A stretch of 64,000 nt of DNA from Hygrophila difformis. Lineage: Eukaryota > Streptophyta > Magnoliopsida > Lamiales > Acanthaceae. A model generated the notes under the pieces. The model was not told the origin of the DNA. It saw only the letters and a list, made by a program, of their open reading frames with translations, and ran no database searches. The position numbers and the translations under genes were made by a program. This document shows positions 1 to 10,944 of the stretch, in pieces. How positions within the stretch are numbered: position 1 is the stretch's first letter; each line of letters begins with the position of its first letter. The stretch spans positions 15,483,086 through 15,547,085 of the forward strand of contig JAOANR010000010.1 of assembly GCA_030278955.1 (NCBI GenBank), in the 5' to 3' direction.

Positions 1-480
1 GATAAATACACATTTGGAACTTTATTATGAGCACACAGTGAAACATATAACAGTATTCGGATATACGAACTAGTTCAAAGTGACGTTGAGCTTGTGACCA
101 AGGAAGAACTTATAATTCACGATCTGTAGTCACCTTTACGATAGTAAGATACAATTGGATGAAAATATTAACGGATAAATACACATTTGGAACTTCATTA
201 TGAGTACACATTGAAACATATAACAATATTCAGATATACAAATGAGTTCGAAATGACGTTGACCTTGTAATTAAGGAAGAACTTATAATTTACGATTTGT
301 AGTCACCATTACGATACTAAAATACGATTGAGGCCCAATTAGTGAAACAAATAACAATATGTGAAAAATAACGAACGACTTCGAAGTGTATTGACCTTGT
401 AAGTAAGAAGGAACTTCGAATTTAGGCTTCCTAGTCACCATTACGATAGTATGATACGATCGGATGAATAAATTGATAAT
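1..480. repeat. Satellite-like tandem repeat, unit about 173 bp
   Basis: The unit beginning GATAAATACACATTTGGAAC at base 1 recurs at 174, so the period is 173 bp. A third, shorter copy occupies about 334-472, and a fourth start (GATAATTAAATACAAATC) appears near 473. Copies share blocks such as GAACTTATAATT and GTAGTCACC..TACGATA. The array runs off the left edge, so its true size is unknown. No coding potential is evident. Confidence 0.8.
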
Positions 481-599
481 TAAATACAAATCAACCTTAA
501 ACCCTAAAAGCCCTAAACTTTAAAGGTTAAAAAACCCAAACCTAGAACACATCAATACTGCGACACCTCGGAGACGTGGACAAGTCTCTGGTTTATCAC

Positions 600-1930
600 A
601 TGTAGCATATGGAATGTACCAAGTTCTTGGTATGTGGTTTACCACGCTGTTTGTATGTGTTTTACCACAAATACCATATAGTGTTTACCAGGTTAATGAT
701 ATATGGTTTACCACTGCATTGGTATGTGTTTTACCATAAATACCATATATTAGTACGTGGTTTAGCACACTATACCAGTATGGTTTACCATAGATACCAT
801 ATGGTATTTACTAGGGGTGAAAGCGGGATTATATCCGAAGCCGAATTCGATATTAGCTATCCGGCGGGATTTTTCATCATTGTATCCGAACTCGAATCCG
901 TATTCGAAAATATCCGACCGTATCCGAATCCGGAGCGATATTGATAGAATATAATCCACATTCATGGTAGCAGATATCATTTAATGTGGTAAAATATTAT
1001 GCATGTACATGGTAATGGATTAGACTATGATATGGTAAACGTAGACATATACATGATCACACTACAACACAAGATGGTAACAATATTTTCAAGAGGTGAC
1101 CATGTACAAGTTGATGACCCCCCTAAAAACATAGTAACCAATTACCGCATAATGTGGTAATGTTATAATGTATACTATGATAAAACATTAGCCTATTATG
1201 TGGTAACTCATGTGCATTTGGGTTGGTAAATTTCGGTATATGGTATTTACCAAGTTCTTGATATGTAGTTTATCATAGTATATCAATATGATTTACCACA
1301 TATACTATATGGTATTTACCAAGTTCATGGTATGTGGTTTACTACATAAATCATTCGGTCTTTACCAAGTTTTTGGTATGTGGATTACCATTGTATTAAT
1401 ATGTGTTTTACCACGGATACCATATGGTCTTTACCAAGTTCTTGGTATGTGGTTTACTACGCTATACCAATATGGTTTACCACATATACCATATGGTACT
1501 TACCAAGTTCATGGTATGTGGTTTACCACATAAATCATTTGGTCTTTACCAAGTTATTGTTATGTAGATTACCATTATATTGGTATGTGTTTTACCACAT
1601 ATATCATATGATGTTTACCAAGTTCTTGGTATGTGATTTACCTCGTTATACCAATATGGTTTACCACAGATACCATATGATATTTACTAAGTTCATGGTA
1701 TGTGTTTTACCACATAAATCATTTGGTGTTTACCAAGTTATTGGTATGTGGATTACCATTGTATTGGTATGTGCTTTACCTCATATACCATATGGTATTT
1801 ACCAAATTCTTGGTATATGGTTTACCACATATAGCATATGGTATTTACCAAGTTCTTGTTATGTGGTTTACCACTCTATTGGTATGTACTTTACCATGCT
1901 ATGGTATGTGATTTACCACATTATTTAACT
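600..1930. repeat. Array of palindromic ACCATATGGT / CCAAGTTCTTGG units
   Basis: Short blocks TTTACCAAGTTCTTGGTATG and GTGGTTTACCA alternate with ACCATATGGT many times. A larger block, CATGGTATGTGGTTTAC plus ACATAAATCATT, recurs at about 1318, 1506 and 1690, giving a higher-order period of about 185 bp. Several sub-blocks are self-complementary. The stretch 985-1230 is a more degenerate part with scattered GTGGTAA motifs. Open frames here follow from the repeats and do not look like genes. Confidence 0.8.
812..945 (+). mobile_element. hAT-type MITE fragment (TAGGGGTGAAAGCGG end)
   Basis: The stretch starts TAGGGGTGAAAGCGG and continues with several TCCGAA/TATCCG motifs. The same terminus (as CCGCTTTCACCCCTA) and the same CGGATA-rich interior occur in the complete element at 58425-58945. 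The opposite end is missing, so this looks like a truncated copy inserted in the tandem array. Confidence 0.6.
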
Positions 1931-1934
1931 AAGC

Positions 1935-2295
1935 TTTGTTTATCATTAACTATTAAAAACCTTGGGGTCTAAAGTGTAACTTTTAAAAACATGGGGCTTT
2001 GACTCTAAGGTTATGTTTGTTATGGGTATTGGGCTCTTGTTTTCCCCCTTGTGTCGCCCCTCTTGTTTCATGTGATTCCCGTTCTTGAGCTTGAGGGAAT
2101 GTTACCAATCCTCAACAGACATTTAATTGGGTTAGAGTCATGGGCTGGGTCAATGATGTTGGATTGGGCTTCTAATTAGTCTCATTGGCTATATATAATA
2201 ATTTATCAAACACTAAATTAATTAATTAACCCCATTTAATTAATTAATCATGTTTAAATTAATTCAATTATGAATTAATTATCTGGGATGTTACA
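1935..2295 (-). repeat. LTR fragment (3' LTR of a minus-strand retroelement)
   Basis: The right edge reads GGGATGTTACA and is followed at once by the pyrimidine-rich TCCCTCCTCCTC, the complement of a polypurine tract. Read on the minus strand, this is a polypurine tract followed by an LTR starting TGTAACATCCC. The outer end of the LTR (TGTAACACCCC on the plus strand) is not found, so the left edge is approximate. Confidence 0.5.
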
Positions 2296-5274
2296 TCCCT
2301 CCTCCTCGAATGAAATAGGGGTATTGATCAATTTGTTACCTTCATTGAATTGAGGTGAGATCCAACTTTGAACACTTTCTACATGTTTCTTTCGGTTCCT
2401 TACGTCGTGTCTCCGTCACATGTTGAGATCATAGTTCTTCCACCATCTGGAGCGTCTTACTAAAGTACTTCGTCCTATTAATCGTCTTCAGTAATGGTTC
2501 TTACTCTCGATTCTTGTCAAGCTTCACCTCAACAGCTTGTATGCTTTTCCTTGAATCATATACCACTTTCTCCACTTGATATACGTTGCACATCACCTTC
2601 TATTATTTTGAGTCTCTTCCTCAATCTGTCTCTCATACTTTCCGACAACCCTGGTTGTCTTTTGAAAGTTCTGAACTGAACTCTTCTCATTTCGAAGAGC
2701 CTCTATTTGATGAAGGATTCTTTATTTTCTTTTCAATTAGTTCTTAGGTAATGCCAACCTAACACTCGAACGTTATTGACTTTTGTAAGAGAATTTTAAC
2801 ATCATTAGATGTTTCTTCCACTTATGTTAGAAACCAATACACAAACTCGTATCCAGTCATTAAAAATCCCGACTAAAACTGGCATTCTATCTCAAGCAGT
2901 AGCCTTTTTCTCTAGATCTCCATCGACTTTCGACAGGTCAATTAGATGTGTCGTCTTTAAATGAGCTCACCATCCTTTGGTAACTCACGAGTCTGACGCT
3001 CCTGTCGTGCTTCTTCTCACTCTTATTACGTCCTGCATCGGGATTTCTGGGGTGCAATCATCATGTTTGCCTTAAGCTCTGTGTTCCGTTGCGTCTCATC
3101 ACTCAATCCTCTTGTAAGTCTTGTGTTTCTCATTAGAATACTAGAAATTTTTGTGCAATCCGCTCCATTTTCATGTATATAGATCAAAACTTCAGCGAGT
3201 TTTATCTCGGGAGCTATCTCAATCTGCAGCTCGTTGCGTTCGTATTGATGGCATTCCCAGATTTAATCTAATTCTGAGAATATCCTACACAATTCTTAAC
3301 TATTAAAACAATTAATTATTCCCTGAGAATTTATTTGAATTGCGTTGGAACTTAACTCAGCTCCGGATAATCCATTTACATCTTTAATCAGTCGCTCCCG
3401 ACTTTGCACTGATGGAGGTTTTGCTTTGTATCCCTGATGACAATTTACACAAAGTGAGGTGTTGTCTCAATGGTGCCCTAGAATTTCTCGCCTTAGGATA
3501 ACCTGTATCACAAAAGAAACGAACATTCTACACACAAAGTAGAAAGTGAGACTGAATTCCCACGAGTATGGTAAATTCAGAATTATATCGGGGGCCAAAA
3601 TCTTCCGGCACATGTGGGAAGAAGAAATGTGAAACAACTAAAAATCGTGGTCTGCAGAACTAAGGATACTGAGATGGAAGTCATTTTATAATGGAACAAA
3701 TATAATTAAATAAGTGAACCAATAATAAGATGACTCAGAGTAGTAAAAGAGATCACAATGACTATTAAAGACTCAAAATTATCATAGGGATAATAAATAA
3801 GTAGAAAAATAGGAGGACTAACCAATTGCGCAGTAAGCAATTACTCTACTCTGGGTATAAATGATTAGTAGTATAAATTAAGAATGATAAATGATAACGG
3901 AAAGGAGAGGGCGGACTCCAACGGATATACAAGAACTTCTAGAAATGCAACAAAGTCAATGGAAGAGTTATCATATAATTTTGGAAAACGATAGAGAAGT
4001 TCAAGAATTTAGATAAATGCAGTTATGCATATCAGTATAGATGACATGTAATTCGAATTATTACAAATATTAAAAATAGTGGGAGAGTATCAATGTTGAT
4101 AGTTTAACTCGGAGAAATGACTGGTACAAAACGTACACAGTAGAATCTTCAAATGAAGTACGAAAATAATAAAGGAATTCATTTTCTCATAATAAGAAAA
4201 ATGAAAAGAAGGATTTAAAGATGAAACATAACCAATAACAGTGATACATATATTAGCATGCGAGCATTGCGCTCGTGCATCAGGACTTTCACTTGCATAA
4301 ACGCCTCCAATTAGTATCTGCAGTATACTCAATTCGATGTCTCGAATTGAATGTCATTTTAAATCCATCGATCGATAGAATCCGATGAGTGGCCCTATAT
4401 ATATATCTTTAAGATTTTGATATATCTGAGACGTTATTCTCCTGATGTTCTGATCGTCTGCTGACACTGGATCATCATCAAGCCTCTATGTAGAGTGGAT
4501 TGGCATGTGCTGATCAGCTCCATTTAAGCTACGGCCACATTAAAATTTGTTGTTGACGACTACCCCAAGATTATTGACTCGGGTGTTTCCTGACGATCTT
4601 TCATAATCAAATTGTCCCGATATTCAATACCTGCAATTTATCTTAAAGACAGATCTCATGCATTATCACCACACAATAAGTTAGCAGAATTCCCAAGCAA
4701 ATAATAATATTAATAAAAATAATTATTCAGCAACTTCTAAATAAGTTGCCAATTGAATTAAAGTATAGATCCCCTTAAGATATCCTTGTTACCTACCCAA
4801 GGTTATCTTGCAAACCATGGCTGGAATCCACAAGGTGCGCAGTATAATTGACAAAAGCCATAAGGTAAAATAAATCTAACTAACATATAACAATACAAAA
4901 TCTATCTTATATGCATTCCCCGCACATCTCACACATGCTTTTATCAAGTTTTAAACACATAATAGAGCAAAACTGCTTTGATACTACTCTGTAACGCCCC
5001 GAAAATTTAAAACCATTTTGCCTTGTTGGAGAGTACTTTCTACACCAACTTATGCATTATGGATAGTACTTTCTACACGTTTCTTTCGGTTCTTTGTCAA
5101 ACCATGACTTAATACAAGGTGCGCAGTATTTATCAGAAAACCAAAAGCATAAAAATAAATCTAAATAGCATATGATAATGCAACCCTATCCTGTATGGAA
5201 TCCCCGCACATCTCACCACATGCCTTTATCAAGTTTTTAACATATAATAGAGCAAAACCGCTCTGATATCACTC
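2296..5274 (-). mobile_element. Non-coding interior of a decayed LTR retrotransposon
   Basis: The interval lies between a polypurine-tract complement (2296-2308) and a primer-site complement (GCTCTGATATCACTC, 5260-5274). The latter reads TGATATCAGAGC on the minus strand, one base from the common plant methionine-initiator primer site. No reading frame longer than about 80 codons and no retroviral motif is visible on either strand, so this is either a large retrotransposon derivative or a badly decayed Gypsy element. The block at 2368-2403 (ACTTTCTACATGTTTCTTTC) reappears near 5065, showing internal rearrangement. Confidence 0.5.
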
Positions 5275-5307
5275 TGTAACACCCCAAAAATTTAAAATCA
5301 TTTCGCG
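4830..5307 (-). repeat. Tandem duplication of the primer-site / LTR-edge segment
   Basis: About 193 bp starting CAAGGTGCGCAGTAT at 4830 is repeated, diverged, from 5115. Each copy ends with a primer-site-like block followed by TGTAAC(G/A)CCCC, the first bases of an LTR (4990 and 5275). The first copy therefore carries only about 33 bp of LTR, ending near 5022. This looks like recombination between nested or template-switched element ends. Confidence 0.65.
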
Positions 5308-7870
5308 ACGTCACCGACGTATTAACTATACTAAACTGTTGATCACTCAGCTTAGACAGCTAATACGAAGCGAGGTAATAACACTAAATACAGTAAAATA
5401 ATCACAGGAACCAGAAAGACATATCCGGGCTACAAGCCCTGAATTATTTACTAACAAGGCAAAAGCCTAATAATACCAACATAAATAAACCCAGATTGTG
5501 CACAACAATTTCAAATAAAACAAATGTAATATCTATTAGTTTGCTCAGCCCGTACCCCATCCTCATGATATGCGCCATCCGTAGGAGGATCTATAAAACA
5601 GACAACAACAAGGTGTCAGTACAACGTACTGGCAAGGAAATAGCAGTAATAAGTGGATTAGACAGTACAAGAATTAAACGACATAATTATACATACAAAT
5701 ATATTAATAACATAAATTAAGTACAGTATTTAAACATCACACCGTCCCATACCGGTGCTTCAACCATAAGATGCATTGCAATCATTATGCATGATGAGTG
5801 ATGAGATGAATGATATGACCTAAATGACTATCTACCCTAAATGCAGCATAGAAGAATGTCTAACGCGTTTCCTAATAACCATGGTCGACAGTCATCATTG
5901 GCGAGAGGACACCACCCTCTCCCATCACAATGAACTGCCCATCAACGTCGCCCCCGCCGCGGACGAACATCCTACGCAGAGCCAATAACACGGGTGAGGG
6001 AGCCGGATAGTCTACACTGACTAGAGCGGCGTCCAGCGGGTCATGGCACAGGGTACACACCCAATTGCCGCAACGTGCCACATGCACAACACACAGACCC
6101 GGGATATCAGCTGAATATCCCTACAGGTCAAAACCAGTCAAGAGAATAAATCCCAACATGAAGGTACACACATAACATGAATAATCAGAGAAACCACCTA
6201 GCCGTCTAGATTCTCTATCATAAATTCAAACGTTCGATATACAACTTCTATATCCATTATAAACATTACTAGCTTAACATAGCGAGTAATAGATTCCTAG
6301 GGAGCCAATCTAGTCATAGACATCCCTACATCTAAGCATAACCTATTTAGGATCACATCCTAAATGTTTAGGTTAACATGTCAAGCGTTATAAGAGTTAT
6401 AAATCAATCACTAGTTAGTCATCTTGGCCTAACTCCCTAATCTATAGATTACTAACTAAACATTGCCTGGATTATCAATCTCCGAAGCTTCCCTTGAACA
6501 TCTTCAATCTTCCCAAGGTTTCGACACGAACTTGTAATTGTCCCTATACAACAATGTAAAAATAAGCAACATAATAATATAATCATTACAACTCAAAACC
6601 ATCATCTCCTCCTTTCTCCAACTCCGACATCCACCTCCAATCCCCTTTCTACATCCTTTCCAAGCCAATCATCCAACAATACTCCAATTAATCCAACACC
6701 AACTCCCAATAATAAAAGCGACGATCAAATAACCATATGTAATTAAATAATATCATCCCATCTCCAACTCCAATTTAACACACCTTAATATATCAACTTC
6801 AAATTCACATCTCAATAACTTGAGTATAAGCAAGTAAAATACCTTTAACAAGTACAATTTCTAACTAGACATAGCACACTTCATAGATCATTTAGGCAAG
6901 TAAATTCAATAACCAAATCATTAGTTCAAGAATCCCCAATTTAATCAACTCTATAATTCCAATTAAAGTCAAGTTTACTACAAAAAATCAACATGCAACA
7001 ATCATAAGTTAATTATTCCCAAACTCCCAAATCCTCCAACAATTTACCAAACTAATTGAATACCAAGCTAACAATTAACTCAAAACTTCAACAATCTCCA
7101 TGCCCAACAAAAGGAGACAATTAATTAGCACAAAATAGCTTAAAATCTACAATGTACCAAAACTATTCAAACAAGTTGAATCATGAACCCACACCACCAC
7201 AACGTTGCCAACTCCATCACCATGCAGCCTCCACCACCACGCATCATCACCCCTGGCCGGTGAGCCAACAAAGGAGAAGCATTTTTTTCATGCTCAAAAT
7301 CCAAAAGTAAAACATTCAAGTTTTCTTAACCCAAATCTTGAAAAGAATCAAGATTAGCTCATCAGATTATCCTAAAATGAAACAAACGACGATGCGAAAT
7401 TCGGCCATCAATGGCGAGATTCACTTAGTCAGAAACAATCATGTCTAGCTATTTATTATAACAATTTATTCTCCATTTTATGTTTCAATTGGCCATCGAT
7501 AGCCAATTATGACAATTGAAATCAGCCATTGATGGCCGATTCACATCGTTTGCACGACTAGTGGCAGTTGTTTTCTGCCAGTCGCTATTTCAATTGTTGT
7601 AAGCACCGTTATATGCATGAAAACTCGAAAAAAAATGAGAAAACTCTTACTTTTTTCACCACTATAACTTGGGAATCATCTCTTTCCATGGTTTCTTGTC
7701 TATCCGACATATCTCTTTGTTCTTGTATTTGGTTGTAATGGAGTGAGGGAGTTAGGGCTATACAAGAAGGAACATGAAGAAGAAAATGGTGGTGCTCCTA
7801 ACATCTACATTTTGTTTTGTTTTGTTTTTGTTTTTTTGTTTTTTTTTTTTTTTGTGTGTGGGTCTCTCTT
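5275..7870 (-). repeat. Probable long LTR (5' LTR, minus strand), outer end missing
   Basis: It starts TGTAACACCCCAAAAATTT directly beside the primer-site complement, which fixes this edge. The interior is non-coding, with a GC-rich patch at 5880-6110 and long C/A-rich AT-poor stretches. A T-rich run closes it near 7810-7855. The expected terminal GGGATGTTACA is absent, so the right limit is a guess and the LTR is probably truncated. Confidence 0.45.
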
Positions 7871-7997
7871 TAGCATTAAGGATATAGTCATTGGGTGATT
7901 TCAAGATTTAAAATAGTGTCCCAACGTATTTGATTAGTGACTTAGGTGCCTCTAAGATTCCTTGTATGCATATAGCGGGGCCTTCGCTTAAACTCTT

Positions 7998-8175
7998 AGA
8001 GGGTATTTGAATAAGCTGCAAGAAAATGGATAATTTGATTATTGCATTATCAAAACGCGAATGATCAGTTTTAACCGTTCTGTTAAAAAATAGTGCTGCA
8101 AACCTGATTATTTACATTTTAAAACTGCAATAAAAGATAATTTGTTTCGTATCGCTCATCCAAACACACTTAGTT
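7998..8175. mobile_element. Possible small MITE with GTTTGGATGAGC-type ends
   Basis: The left side GGGTATTTGAATAAGC and the right side GCTCATCCAAACACAC are imperfect inverted repeats of a kind common in plant MITEs. CTTAG occurs just outside both ends but the alignment is offset by two bases, so the superfamily and exact edges are uncertain. Confidence 0.35.
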
Positions 8176-8179
8176 AAAC

Positions 8180-8554
8180 TTTCATATTTAATCCAAAAAA
8201 AAATAGTATGCTTAAGGGACGACAATGTGATGGTTTGGCTATTTCTTACTCTTGTCGCATGCATTCCAGTTCTATTTCTGATTAAGGAACTTATCGGGGG
8301 CGGCCCATTGGAAAAGCACCATGCCTCATTCCACGTTGAGAGCATTGGGACATCTCAACCGAATGACATTAATATCATATAGTACTATATTTCTATTTCA
8401 TTTCATTCTCTAATTCGTAAGCTAAACACTTAATATTAAAATTAAAAAATAATACATAGATTAGACATACACTATAAATATAATTATATAAAACATTCAT
8501 CATCATATTAAACTAAAATACAAGTAGAGTTTAATAAAAAAAAATAGACCACAT
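8180..8554. other. AT-rich intergenic sequence, nothing recognised
   Basis: AT-rich DNA with no open frame, repeat unit or RNA gene that I can support. Confidence 0.6.
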
Positions 8555-8556
8555 AA

Positions 8557-9307
8557 GACCATCTCCAATGGTCCCCTAAAACCCAAAATGGGGTGGCATA
8601 TTCTCTCCAACAATACTCTAAAACCAAACTTATTTTAAGTTTTTTGAGTTTTATGAATAGTAAATACTCAAATTTGAGTATTTACTATTCATAAACCTAT
8701 ATCACTTTTTGCAATTAAATTAATTGCAATTTCATCCCTCCAATTGTTGCAAGTTGAATATTGACATAATTTTGTATTATGCTTGATAATTTTATACTTC
8801 ATATAATTTTTTTATTAAATTAATTTTATATTTAATTAGATTAGAAAGTTTAAGGTTTCTTTATAAAATAAATTTTAAACATAAAGATAACTAAATTTTT
8901 ATAGTTTTGGTACAATCTTAGCAATCATTAAAAAAATTACATTAGCATATGAAAATATAATTAAACATAACACATCTCAAATACTTACAAAAATGTACAA
9001 TATTAAACAACTAAATAACTACGCAAACGGAAAATTAAGTTAATAGTCATCTAAATCAAGATCGGATCCTCCAACATTATTGAAATACATAGATGAATTT
9101 GTATTGAATTTATGTGGGGTTAATGTATAATCTATAAGAAATGAAGGGTATGATTGAAAAGATAAATAAGTTTGTATGGAAAAGAATATATAGAGAATAT
9201 TCTTTTAAGTTTGAGTTTAGTGTAAATGGTTGGAGATGAATTACTGTTTGATGTGACATTTACTGTAAAATGGATTTGAGTTTAGTGTTGGCTATTGGAG
9301 ATGCCCT
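8557..9307. mobile_element. PIF/Harbinger-type MITE
   Basis: The left end GACCATCTCCAATGG and the right end CTATTGGAGATGCCC are inverted repeats matching the GGGCATCTCCAAT consensus of plant Harbinger MITEs. TAA lies next to the left end and TTAA next to the right, in keeping with the TWA target sites of this superfamily, though the exact duplication is ambiguous. The inner part (8640-9240) is AT-rich, with TTTGAGTATTTACTATTCAT-type motifs repeated near both ends. Confidence 0.6.
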
Positions 9308-9310
9308 TAA

Positions 9311-9940
9311 GGACATATTTTTATTTTATATACAAATACTAATTATTAAAAGGCCACAAAAGGGCATATCGTATTGTAAAAATAAACAAATTTTTTAATC
9401 CCGTAAACCTTTACTTAATTTATTTTGAAGACTAGAATTTTACTTTTGCATTTATCATTAATAAATCAATCAATTAACTATTTTTAATATTTCATTTTTG
9501 TTTAAATTTATTTCATTTTCATAAATATATTTTATTTTCCGAACTTTTATTTTATTTTCCATTTAAAAATCAGGAGCTTAAATTTTATTAAAAATAATAA
9601 AAAATTGTATTAACATAAATATTATCATTTTATAATATACAATTTTATGTAATTTTATTTAAAGTTACATTATTATATATTTTTTTAAATTTTATGTAAA
9701 TCATTTAAATAAAATAAAAATGTTAGACTAAAATTTTTAATGTATAACTGAACTAATATTAAGTAGAAAAAATAGATTTGAATAATGAAACTATAATATT
9801 TAGAATAAATTCAATTGACATATTTTTAGAAAATGATGCATTTGTTTATGGTTTATTTTAATAATTGATACTTTTAATAAATTAAAAAAAAATAAGCCTT
9901 CAAAATCTCAAGTGAGGATTATAATTTAACCACATAATCA
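9311..9940. other. Very AT-rich intergenic sequence
   Basis: A long A/T-dominated stretch with no coding signal and no repeat unit visible. Confidence 0.6.
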
Positions 9941-9955
9941 AATTCTCTCGGTTAG

Positions 9956-10118
9956 AGGGTTGGAGACTTACCCTAGTGGTCAAGTCCCCTGCTCCCTACC
10001 AATAGGTTGGGGGTTCGATCCCTACCCGGCCCCCTATCCCTCCCCTTTATCCCCTTTGTAATTTGTATGACTTGAGCTCCCACACACCTTTACCGACACG
10101 TGTCAATATTTAAAAAAA
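9956..10118 (+). mobile_element. tRNA-derived SINE with target-site duplication
   Basis: The polymerase III box A-like TAGTGGTCAAGTC (about 9974) and box B-like GGTTCGATCC (about 10012) lie about 38 bp apart. They are followed by a pyrimidine-rich body (CCCTATCCCTCCCCTTTATC) and an A-rich tail near 10112. The insertion is flanked by AATTCTCTCGGTTAG (9941-9955) and AATTCTATCGGTTAG (10119-10133), a 15-bp target duplication with one mismatch. Five more copies occur in the window. Confidence 0.85.
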
Positions 10119-10184
10119 AATTCTATCGGTTAGCGATTTGATTTCCTACACAATGATTATCTCTGTAATTCACTAATTTGTGTG

Positions 10185-10238
10185 GTCCGGTCGGGAGATT
10201 TCAAAAAATTTTACCGGATTCGGATATTATGTCATCCC
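10185..10238 (-). mobile_element. Possible hAT MITE end fragment
   Basis: A short CGGATT/CGGATA-containing piece ends TCATCCCTA, the complement of the TAGGGATGA terminus of the element at 58425. Only one end is recognisable. Confidence 0.3.
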
Positions 10239-10239
10239 T

Positions 10240-10944
10240 ACCTTCCTAATTAATTCCTACTATATTTTCCCAGAAAAAAATTAAAATTCATACTATATAT
10301 TTTGACGATGGATTCTTGGCAGTCAAACCCCAAGGGCAAGAGTGTCATTTTACTGGTCGTGCCTTTTAAACCCATTTTCTTTCCATTCACACATTCAACA
10401 GAGAGGACGGCGCCCTGACGAGTGTCGAGTGATGCCCCAACGGTTCGCCTCCTCGTACAACACACCGATTGAAACTGCGTCTAATCTGCATTTACTATCC
10501 CCATTAATCTCATGTGAATTCAGGCAAAAAGCAAATAAGGGAAGAAATAGGGAGGCTCAAAAAAGAAATAAATTTGTGGGGGAGCCGGATTTCAAACCCC
10601 AGAATTAGTGGTAATTGATGGAGTGAGGCGAAATCCGGGGTGGAGAGGTTTATGAGAGGGTCTCTGCATGCACGACACATTTCTAAAGTACATTACTCCG
10701 CCCAATTCATCCTCCGTCACCATTTCCTGTGTCCTGCCTAGCCCTGTTCTGGTTCGTTCATAAGCCTAACAAAAATTGAATTTTTATTTGCAATTTTAGT
10801 TTTTGATTGTGGGGGGAACTTTTTGGGTGTGTTGATTGGTGTGATGGTGGAGCTTCTGGTTTTTCATTGGATTTGATTTTATTTGGGTTTTGAATCATAA
10901 GTTTTTTTGGTGTGCTTTCTTTTTGATCAGGTGAATTTTCGGAA
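10240..10944 (+). promoter_or_regulatory. Upstream region and probable 5' UTR of the PDS5-type gene
   Basis: About 700 bp between the last mobile-element fragment and the PDS5-type start codon. It has higher GC than its surroundings (for example 10400-10450 and 10570-10680). The sequence just before the coding start (TTTCTTTTTGATCAG at 10916-10930) looks like a 3' splice site, so an intron in the 5' UTR is plausible. I cannot place a TATA box or transcription start with confidence. Confidence 0.45.

Noticed and set aside
505..530. Telomere-like AAACCCTAAAAGCCCTAAAC
   Set aside because: Only two imperfect units, which is too few for an interstitial telomeric repeat.
609..1928. Open frames encoding Tyr/Val/Trp-rich peptides
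   Set aside because: They are translations of the tandem repeat and recur with its period.
5872..6087. 71-codon minus-strand open frame in a GC-rich patch
   Set aside because: It lies within the probable LTR and shows no similarity to a known domain.
10012..10024. tRNA gene suggested by GGTTCGATCC
   Set aside because: No acceptor stem or anticodon arm is present; it belongs to a tRNA-derived SINE.
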